Source of the DNA: an uncultured Lachnospiraceae bacterium
GTDB taxonomy: Bacteria; Bacillota; Clostridia; Lachnospirales; Lachnospiraceae
DNA length: 10,662 nucleotides
NCBI GenBank assembly: GCA_934338765.1
Contig: CAKRHL010000060.1
Coordinates: 1 to 10,662, forward strand
Direction of reading: 5' to 3'
Both the position numbers and the translations under genes were made by a program. Positions 1 through 6,300 of the stretch are shown one piece after another. Position 1 is the first letter of the stretch, and the number at the start of each line of letters is the position of its first letter. Below the pieces are notes generated by a model. That model had not been told where the DNA came from. It saw only the letters and a program-made list of their open reading frames with translations, and did no database searches.

Positions 1-240
1 CATAACCGCATTGACCGGTGTTGCTCCATCCTCCAGCTCCATCTGCTTCACTTTGATGTCAAGACCCTCTACGTCAATTTCAACATACTTAGAAATGACC
101 TGAATGATCTCATTTTTCATCTGTTCCATAATTTCCGGCGAGCATACTGCCCGATCAGAGGTAATGGCTACCTTGAGACGATTTTTTGCGTTCTCTCCGC
201 TTTTCACGTCACTTTTAAAAAAACTTGAGAAAAATCCCAT
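1..240 (-). CDS. minE: MinE, cell division topological specificity factor (partial, C-terminus off the left edge)
   Basis: MinE binds membrane-bound MinD, displaces MinC and stimulates MinD ATPase, driving Min protein oscillation between poles. The ATG at 240..238 follows a GGAGG (247..251) at 6 bases. The first 80 codons are present and remain open to base 1, so only about 5 to 15 residues are likely missing. The protein begins MGFFSSFFKS, which fits the short membrane-contacting N-terminus. Next comes an AKNRLKVAITSDR segment (about residues 18-30), matching the conserved anti-MinCD helix/strand (AKERLK..L..DR), then the dimerisation domain with MEQMKNEIIQVISKYVEID (about 41-59). The gene lies 77 bases after minD, as expected for a minCDE cluster. 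Family assignment is firm; only the end is unseen. Confidence 0.93.
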   Translation of the reverse strand, partial: MGFFSSFFKSDVKSGENAKNRLKVAITSDRAVCSPEIMEQMKNEIIQVISKYVEIDVEGLDIKVKQMELEDGATPVNAVM

Positions 241-262
241 TCCAAACCTCCATCTACACCGA

Positions 263-285
263 ATAACCAAAATTGCTCCGGTTAT
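263..285 (-). other. Small stem-loop in the minD-minE gap
   Basis: The transcript between minD and minE can form a 6-base-pair perfect stem (ATAACC with GGTTAT) around an 11-base loop, extendable by one G-U pair. It ends 12 bases before the minE Shine-Dalgarno. No run of U follows, so it is not an intrinsic terminator. It could be an RNA processing or translation-tuning element, or chance. No fold energy was calculated. Confidence 0.25.
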
Positions 286-317
286 CAGCGAATTTATCCT
301 TTATTTTGAATCACTAT

Positions 318-1106
318 CTACTTCTTTAAGATTGAAGCCAACTTCTGGAATAAACCTTTCTTGGCCTCAAAATCAATAAAATCTACCTGCTCGCCTACAA
401 TACGCTTGCAAATGTTCATATAGGCCTGTCCTGCCATACAGTCAGAGCCAACAAGCGGCTCACCGTTGTTGGCAGAGATAACAATATGCTCATCGTCCGG
501 AACAACACCGATCAGATCCACTGCAAGGATCTCCACAACATCATCACTTGACATCATATCGCCACTCTTTACCATATCGACACGGAGACGGTTTACGATC
601 AGATGTGTCTGTCCAATCTCATTTGCCTCCAGCAGTCCGATGATACGATCTGCATCACGAACAGCAGACACCTCAGGGGTTGTTACAACCAAAGCACGAT
701 CAGCTCCGGCAATGGCATTCTTAAAACCCTGCTCAATCCCGGCCGGACAATCCATCAATATGTAATCAAATTCCTCTTTCAGCTCATCAGCAAGCTTTTT
801 CATCTGCTCAGGTGTTACCGCTGTCTTGTCCTTTGTCTGTGCGGATGGCAGCAGATAAAGATTTGGATAACGCTTGTCCTTGATCAAAGCCTGTTTGATA
901 CGGCAGTTATTTTCTACAACATCCACCAGATTGTAGACAATACGGTTCTCCAGTCCCATGATCACGTCAAGATTACGAAGTCCTATATCTGTATCGATCA
1001 GCACTACCTTCTTTCCCATCATGGCAAGTCCGGTACCTACATTGGCCGTAGTGGTAGTCTTACCAACGCCGCCTTTTCCGGATGTGATTACAATAACCTC
1101 TCCCAT
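318..1106 (-). CDS. minD: MinD, septum-site determining ATPase
   Basis: MinD is a ParA/MinD-type P-loop ATPase. When ATP-bound it dimerises on the membrane, recruits and activates MinC against FtsZ, and is released by MinE. The 262-residue protein has the usual family length. It shows the deviant Walker A motif KGGVGKTT (residues 11-18, with signature Lys11 and Lys16), the DTDIGLRNLD block (38-47), and the Walker B-like DCPAGIE (119-125). The C-terminal amphipathic helix GLFQKLASILKK (251-262) is the membrane-targeting sequence. The ATG at 1106..1104 is preceded by AGGAGG (1115..1120) at 8 bases. It sits 96 bases after minC and 77 before minE. No key residue appears to be missing. Confidence 0.97.
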   Translation of the reverse strand: MGEVIVITSGKGGVGKTTTTANVGTGLAMMGKKVVLIDTDIGLRNLDVIMGLENRIVYNLVDVVENNCRIKQALIKDKRYPNLYLLPSAQTKDKTAVTPEQMKKLADELKEEFDYILMDCPAGIEQGFKNAIAGADRALVVTTPEVSAVRDADRIIGLLEANEIGQTHLIVNRLRVDMVKSGDMMSSDDVVEILAVDLIGVVPDDEHIVISANNGEPLVGSDCMAGQAYMNICKRIVGEQVDFIDFEAKKGLFQKLASILKK

Positions 1107-1184
1107 TTTTATTTCCTCCTAATTATTAAAGTGTTAATCTATGATGCACTGCCAGTCTGCAGTTACATTTCATTTATGACACAG

Positions 1185-1240
1185 ACATCCTTGTCCACAT
1201 ATCTATGACAGCCGGATATCACTCATTACATCCTTGTCCA
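1185..1240. repeat. 13-base direct repeat spanning the minC stop codon
   Basis: The sequence ACATCCTTGTCCA occurs exactly twice, at 1185..1197 in the minC-minD gap and at 1228..1240 inside the last codons of minC, where it encodes part of LDKDV. A second shared heptamer, TATGACA, lies on the same side of each copy (1175..1181 and 1204..1210), with spacing differing by 14 bases. This fits an old tandem duplication of the minC 3' end that then lost about 14 bases. It does not disrupt minC. Confidence 0.6.
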
Positions 1241-1937
1241 ATGACTCAATATAGATATTGCCATCCTCCCAGAATGCAATCTTGGTTTCTTTTTCCTCCC
1301 GGCCCCGGCCCTTCTTTTTGGGCTTATTCTGCTGATCCGGTGATCTGGCGATCGTATCCGCAATACGGATCTGCACCGGTTTCATATCTAAGGCTATCAC
1401 AAATGCGTCAACATTTCCAGCAGAACCTGCAAAAACATTTCCTTTCAGCGATCCCAGAATAATGACATTTCCCTTTGAGATCACCTTGGCTCCATTATTG
1501 ACATCTCCCAATATGATAACACTTGTCTCAACATCCAGAACCTGTCCGGAACGAAGATTTCCCTTAAAAAAGAAACCGGTTCCATTGTCATTCTGAAGCA
1601 GATTGGCCGATGTGTCCCCGTCCGGGGTATCCTTTACTCCTGAAACGGCATTCTGAACTGCCTGTGCAAATACTGCCTCCTTCTCCGGATCCTCGTCAAG
1701 AACGCAGACGATCTGCAGACGGCAGTTTTCCCTGATGATCTCCAGGATCTCATCCTGCTCCTTCTCGTCTAACTCTCTTCCCTGAAAGGTAACTGCCTTC
1801 TTGGCATCTCCCCAAAAATCAGCGGCAGAAGCAAACTTATCTTTGACTTCATTCTTCAAGAGCTCCCACTCTGCCGCCGGATCCAGCTTCAAAATGATTC
1901 CTGATCTTGATCCTGTTATTTTAACTAAATCTGCCAT
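1203..1937 (-). CDS. minC: MinC, septum-site determining FtsZ inhibitor
   Basis: MinC blocks FtsZ polymerisation and bundling away from midcell and is brought to the membrane by MinD. The 244-residue protein has the two-domain plan. An N-terminal FtsZ-binding domain covers about 1-100, a variable linker about 101-122, and the C-terminal right-handed beta-helix about 123-197. The beta-helix shows FFKGNLRSGQ (123-132; RSGQ is the MinD-contact motif), GDVNNGA (144-150) and GNVIILGSLKGNVFAG (156-171). A charged stretch rich in Lys and Arg (204-217) precedes the last strand, IAFWEDGNIYIE. The ATG at 1937..1935 follows a GGGAG (1945..1949) at about 8 bases. It begins 31 bases after the PBP2 stop, so it is probably co-transcribed with the mre genes. 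Confidence 0.95.
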   Translation of the reverse strand: MADLVKITGSRSGIILKLDPAAEWELLKNEVKDKFASAADFWGDAKKAVTFQGRELDEKEQDEILEIIRENCRLQIVCVLDEDPEKEAVFAQAVQNAVSGVKDTPDGDTSANLLQNDNGTGFFFKGNLRSGQVLDVETSVIILGDVNNGAKVISKGNVIILGSLKGNVFAGSAGNVDAFVIALDMKPVQIRIADTIARSPDQQNKPKKKGRGREEKETKIAFWEDGNIYIESLDKDVMSDIRLS

Positions 1938-1968
1938 ATCACTGCTCCCATTCTAATACATATATTGA

Positions 1969-4827
1969 CTAATCATTGGTTCTTGCATAGTGATCCACGG
2001 ATGTTGCCTTGCCCCCGGATACCTTTTTATCTCCAAAATAATACTGATACACATCTCTTGCACATTCCATCGCATAAGAGGAGGTATAACCATTCGGAAT
2101 AACACAGCTTACGGATATCTCCGGATTCCCATACGGACCATAGGAAAGGAAATATGCATGGTTTGGATGAAGCGTATTCTGCTGTGCCGTACCGGTCTTT
2201 CCGGCAAATTTCTTTTTCATTCCCGCAAAAATACTGCCATGCTCTGCCCCGTTTACTACGCGGTACATACCGTTGTGTACAGCCTGCCAGGTAGACTGAG
2301 CCACCTGCACCTTATTTCTGACCTTTGCGGAATTATTTAATACCGTCTTGCCATTGACATCCTTGATCTTGTCTACCAGCGTCAGATCATAACAGGTACC
2401 GCTGTTGGCTACTGTTGTCACATATCTGGCAAGCTGGATCGGCGCATAGGCATGACTACCCTGACCGATGCAGGAACGAAGAATATCTGTTGTGGAAAAA
2501 TGTGGTGCTGACTCCATGATCTCTACACCGGATTTGTCTGTAAGACCAAACATATCCGCATATTTCTTCAAGCGGGCCAGTCCCCCTTTATCATTTACCC
2601 GGCCATTATGACCATTGCCCAGACGATAGCCCATCTCATAGAAAAAGACATTACAGGAATGCTCTATAGCTCCCGCCACATTCAGATTACCGTGAGAAGA
2701 GCTGCTCCAGCACTTTGGCGAGCCATATGCCGGTGCCTTGGTGTAAGTCACGGTATCATAAACGGTACTCGACGGCGTGATCAGTCCCTCCTGCAGTGCT
2801 GCTACCGAAGAAACCATCTTAAAAGTGGAACCCGGTGCGATCTCCTGCTGTGTCGGACGATTCAAAAGAGGAGAAGCCGTACTATCCTTCAGATAAGTAT
2901 AAAAGTAATCTGAATCCACCTGATTTGCCATCTTGTTGTTGTCATAGCTTGGATACGTTACCATCGCCTTGACGTCACCGGTATTGACATCGGTAACAAT
3001 AATAGATCCGGAGCACGGATCCAGCCCCAGCTGTCCCGGTGTGATCTCAAGCTTCTTGATCTTGCGGATCAGGAAGGAATATGGCGATGTGATGCTATTC
3101 TTTACCTGACTGTACTCCTGCGCATTATACTTAATGTCTCCCTGATCAAATAAAAGCAGACAGATGTCCCGTCCGGAGAGCTCATAATGATAGATCATAT
3201 AACTATAGATCATCTTGGTAAATGTAGTATCATTTTCTAATAAATCAATGCCATAGTCAACCAGTTTTTTATAAATTTCCTGGGTGCTGTAAAAATCATT
3301 TCCAATATTTAATTTGTCCAGATCGATCCACTGCTTCGATATCGCATACTGGAGATATTTGCTCAGACTGACCGATCCGTTTACATAACCCTTGTATGTG
3401 GCATCCGACGTATCCACTGATTTCCGGGAGCTGTCAGACTCACTGCTTTTGGTGATCACAACGGAATTTTCTGTCAGAATTCTGTAAAAATAATCCAGAA
3501 AATCATTGATATCTGATGAAAGACTCTTTGCATTGGCTGTGCTTCCGGATGCCAAAAGCTGTCGAATCCTGCGAACGATCACTTTCTTTTTATTTTTGTA
3601 TTTCTTTAATGTTGCCTTTTCCAGAGTCGATGCATCATCGTCGTTAAAACGTTCCACATTGACAATATTATTCTTGATGATGGCATTGTACACATCATAG
3701 ATCGGCACACGGATATCCTTTGTGGAATTACCTCTTGTTCCTGCATCCATGCTGTTATTGATATTGGAGATCAGAATACCTGCGATTCTCTCCTCCAGAA
3801 GATGGTAGCACTCCTCCTGAAGCTTGGCATCAATGGTCAGATACAGATCGTTGCCTGCCACGGGATCCTTGGTCGTCTTCTCAGAAATGATCCGGCTGGT
3901 TCCGCCGTCTACCGTGATCTCCTTGCTTCCCTTCGTGCCTCTCAGATATTCCTCATAGGTGCTTTCCAGTCCGGAGATACCGATCTGGTCATCAACAGAA
4001 TAAACAGACTCTTCGTCATCCTTCTCCAGCTCCTCCAGCTTTTCAGCTGATATCGAACCTGTATATCCCAGCATATGGGCAAAATATTTACTCTTTTTAT
4101 ATACGCGGGAAGTATTCTGATCGATATCAACGCCCGGCAGAAGCTCGCTGTTTTCTTTAATCGCCGCCACTGTATTTTCATCTACATTTTTGGCCAGGAT
4201 AATATCCTGAAACTTTGCGTAACGGTTAATGAACATCGCATAACGCACCGCCAGAATGTCAATTGCCGTATCCTGATCATACTCGGAAGATATTTCAAAT
4301 TTCTTGATCAGATAATCATACATTTCCTGCGGTGTCGTATCCTTCTGCTCCTGTGTCAGAGCCTTGACACCTCCCTGCACAGAATACGCATCTGCCAGAT
4401 AACGTTCCAGTGAACTTCCCTCCACCTGATACAGGAGCTTTCCCTTTTCATACTGCAGATAATAATCTACAGATAACTCACTGCCGTGCTTCTGCAGAAT
4501 ATAAAGCAGACGGTGGATCATCTGGTTTTTTTCATCATTGGTCATGCCGGACAACTTTGAAGTCTCCGAAAATACAATATTGTAGGATAATTTATTGTAC
4601 GCAAGAAGTGTGCCGTTGCAGTCATAAATATTTCCTCTGGTTGCCTTAATATCCTTCTCCTTGATGGTATTGCTCGCCCCACTCGCAATAATACTGTCTC
4701 TGTCCACGATCTGAAGTTCAAACATACGATTGACCAAAATCGAAAAAAGAAGAACAAAAACAACCGTAATCGGCAATAATCTTGAATTGAAAAACATTTT
4801 AATATATTCTTTCAAATTGTCTAACAC
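1969..4827 (-). CDS. mrdA: PBP2-type class B penicillin-binding protein (elongation transpeptidase), unusually long
   Basis: This is a D,D-transpeptidase that cross-links peptidoglycan during elongation, normally partnered with RodA. The 952-residue protein has a short cytoplasmic tail and one membrane anchor (about 17-37). The PBP dimer domain begins with RGNIYDCNGTLLA (64-76). The transpeptidase motifs are STFK (667-670, nucleophile Ser667), SCN (724-726) and KTGT (877-880), so it should be active. Between YLTIDAKLQ (329-337) and GSIIVTDVNTGDVKAM (607-622) lie about 270 residues, where PBP2 homologues usually have about 30. This insertion explains the excess over the usual 600-700 residues. 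The start is GTG at 4827..4825, 8 bases after AGGAGA (4836..4841). An ATG at 4832..4830 is out of frame and stops after three codons. It sits between mreD (39-base gap) and minC (31-base gap). SpoVD and FtsI share the motifs, but the mre context favours PBP2. Confidence 0.93.
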   Translation of the reverse strand: MLDNLKEYIKMFFNSRLLPITVVFVLLFSILVNRMFELQIVDRDSIIASGASNTIKEKDIKATRGNIYDCNGTLLAYNKLSYNIVFSETSKLSGMTNDEKNQMIHRLLYILQKHGSELSVDYYLQYEKGKLLYQVEGSSLERYLADAYSVQGGVKALTQEQKDTTPQEMYDYLIKKFEISSEYDQDTAIDILAVRYAMFINRYAKFQDIILAKNVDENTVAAIKENSELLPGVDIDQNTSRVYKKSKYFAHMLGYTGSISAEKLEELEKDDEESVYSVDDQIGISGLESTYEEYLRGTKGSKEITVDGGTSRIISEKTTKDPVAGNDLYLTIDAKLQEECYHLLEERIAGILISNINNSMDAGTRGNSTKDIRVPIYDVYNAIIKNNIVNVERFNDDDASTLEKATLKKYKNKKKVIVRRIRQLLASGSTANAKSLSSDINDFLDYFYRILTENSVVITKSSESDSSRKSVDTSDATYKGYVNGSVSLSKYLQYAISKQWIDLDKLNIGNDFYSTQEIYKKLVDYGIDLLENDTTFTKMIYSYMIYHYELSGRDICLLLFDQGDIKYNAQEYSQVKNSITSPYSFLIRKIKKLEITPGQLGLDPCSGSIIVTDVNTGDVKAMVTYPSYDNNKMANQVDSDYFYTYLKDSTASPLLNRPTQQEIAPGSTFKMVSSVAALQEGLITPSSTVYDTVTYTKAPAYGSPKCWSSSSHGNLNVAGAIEHSCNVFFYEMGYRLGNGHNGRVNDKGGLARLKKYADMFGLTDKSGVEIMESAPHFSTTDILRSCIGQGSHAYAPIQLARYVTTVANSGTCYDLTLVDKIKDVNGKTVLNNSAKVRNKVQVAQSTWQAVHNGMYRVVNGAEHGSIFAGMKKKFAGKTGTAQQNTLHPNHAYFLSYGPYGNPEISVSCVIPNGYTSSYAMECARDVYQYYFGDKKVSGGKATSVDHYARTND

Positions 4828-4866
4828 GACATCACTCTCCTTTCTTTCTCCGGAACCTCATCCTCC

Positions 4867-5409
4867 TCATACGATCTTTTCCCGGTCCGTCTCTATATGC
4901 TCCTCCAGAGAAACCCTTTCCTCCGGATTAAAATACTCTTTGATCCGCCGCATCACCATATAGATCAAAAGACCTACGATCAGTGTATAAATAGCCTCCG
5001 GGATCATGACATGCAGCAGATAAAACAAAAAATCCATTCTGCCCCGCAGCATGAAACGACAGACATAATAAAGCAGGCCATATGCCAGATCACTCAGCAC
5101 GATCGTGATCGCAGGAATATAAAGCTTGTCCTTAAAATATAACTTGTTTAACATACCATTGATGTAACCGATAAAAGCATAGATCAATATGGTAAGACCA
5201 ATGACAGAATTAAACATGGCATCCACCAAAAGACCGCCAACCACACCGGAAAACATTCCCAATGTCCGGCCATACATCAGACCGGAAGCCGCTGTCACCA
5301 TGATCAGTATATTGGGAGTCACACCTCCCAGATGAAGATGTCGAAATACGGTGGCCTGAAGCACAAAACATATAATATTTAACAATAAAAGATAAATATA
5401 TCGTCTCAA
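4867..5409 (-). CDS. mreD: MreD, rod shape-determining membrane protein
   Basis: MreD is an integral membrane subunit of the elongasome that works with MreC and the PBP2-RodA synthase. The 180-residue protein is mostly hydrophobic, with about five to six predicted membrane segments (roughly 4-24, 31-46, 50-66, 68-86, 97-118 and 133-156) and a charged C-terminal tail. The family signature appears as TPNILI (31-36) followed by a glycine-rich stretch ending in GGLLVD (58-63). The start codon is TTG at 5409..5407, overlapping the mreC stop (TGA, 5408..5406) in a 4-base TTGA junction. A GGAGGA (5419..5424) lies 9 bases upstream, inside the end of mreC. That points to translational coupling. The identification rests on this signature, hydrophobicity and position after mreC. 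Confidence 0.92.
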   Translation of the reverse strand: MRRYIYLLLLNIICFVLQATVFRHLHLGGVTPNILIMVTAASGLMYGRTLGMFSGVVGGLLVDAMFNSVIGLTILIYAFIGYINGMLNKLYFKDKLYIPAITIVLSDLAYGLLYYVCRFMLRGRMDFLFYLLHVMIPEAIYTLIVGLLIYMVMRRIKEYFNPEERVSLEEHIETDREKIV

Positions 5410-6269
5410 TTTAAAATATCCTCCAAATCACCGGAATCCTTTACCTCTGTAATAACCAGAACCATATCCAGTCCCGAAAAATCGGCTGCCGGTGTCAGAT
5501 GCGCTGACTGTGTAATGTTGGATGAGTCTGTCTTGATATCTCTGGCATAACCGATCAGAATACCCGGAAGATACTTGTCACTGACCGGTGAAGTCACCAC
5601 CTCGTATCCGTCCTTGATCTTGGCGTCTGCAGGAATCCCCGAAATATCGATCATCCCTTTATTGATCAGCTTTAAATTACCATTGACAAAACACATATCA
5701 GAGGTCTTGAGAAATGAACCGGTAACACTGCTCTCATCATCAATGATGGAGCGCACTCTGGCGTAAGATTTATTGACCTCTGTGACAATTCCCACCAGAC
5801 CGTCTCCGGCAAGAACATTCATATTGACCTTAAGTCCGTCATTGGAACCTTTGTCAATAACAAAGCTATTAAACCAGTTGCCATCGCTGCTGATCACATG
5901 AGCTGCCACCTTAGGATAATCCGAGTACTTTTCATCCAGATCATACAGCTTACGGAAATTGTCCAGATCATACTTATCCTGCTGGAGCAGACGGTTCTGC
6001 GCTGACAGCTCATCCACCTGCTGCTTCAATGAATCGTTTTCTTTGGCCAGTTTTTTAACTGTTGTTGCATAGTCCATCCCATCCGCAACTACAAGCCCGA
6101 TCTTGTTGATCCCGCGCTGCATAGGTGTCACCACACTGCCCACCGCCGCACGGATCGGCGTCATTTTATCCTGAAATCGAAATGAAATAATGATCAAAGC
6201 CACACAGACGATCGCAATGGTCATTAAAATATATTTCGGATCCATGGTAATCTTTGTCCGTTTACGCAT
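5406..6269 (-). CDS. mreC: MreC, rod shape-determining protein
   Basis: MreC is a bitopic membrane protein whose extracytoplasmic part activates PBP2-RodA and links it to MreB. The 287-residue protein has a short basic cytoplasmic tail, one membrane span (about 13-31), and VVTPMQRGINK (46-56). A heptad-rich coiled coil for dimerisation (about 67-112) leads into the paired beta-barrel domain. Conserved landmarks there are SSDGNWFNSFVIDKGS (127-142), GLVGIV (157-162), IIDDES (175-180), VVTSPVSDKYLPGILIG (224-240) and PAADFSGLDMVLVI (260-273). The ATG at 6269..6267 follows AAGGAG (6278..6283) at 8 bases. It starts 31 bases after the mreB stop and overlaps the mreD start by 4 bases. Length and domain order are ordinary for the family. 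Confidence 0.96.
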   Translation of the reverse strand: MRKRTKITMDPKYILMTIAIVCVALIIISFRFQDKMTPIRAAVGSVVTPMQRGINKIGLVVADGMDYATTVKKLAKENDSLKQQVDELSAQNRLLQQDKYDLDNFRKLYDLDEKYSDYPKVAAHVISSDGNWFNSFVIDKGSNDGLKVNMNVLAGDGLVGIVTEVNKSYARVRSIIDDESSVTGSFLKTSDMCFVNGNLKLINKGMIDISGIPADAKIKDGYEVVTSPVSDKYLPGILIGYARDIKTDSSNITQSAHLTPAADFSGLDMVLVITEVKDSGDLEDILN

Positions 6270-6300
6270 TCCTAAAACTCCTTCATATCATAATATGTAG

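Noticed and set aside
104..379. 91-codon plus-strand open frame across minE and the end of minD
   Set aside because: It overlaps two real genes on the other strand and has no domain or convincing start signal.
1107..1202. Internal promoter or terminator in the minC-minD gap
   Set aside because: The ACTGC..GCAGT hairpin has only 5 pairs and no U-run, and no properly spaced -35/-10 pair was found.
603..1208. 201-codon plus-strand open frame opposite minD
   Set aside because: It is antisense to a clear MinD, has no recognisable domain or ribosome binding site, and looks like a codon-bias shadow.
3028..3795. PBP2 insert as a mobile element or separate gene fused by frameshift
   Set aside because: The frame is continuous, base composition looks like its neighbours, and there are no flanking repeats; an inherited lineage-specific domain is simpler.
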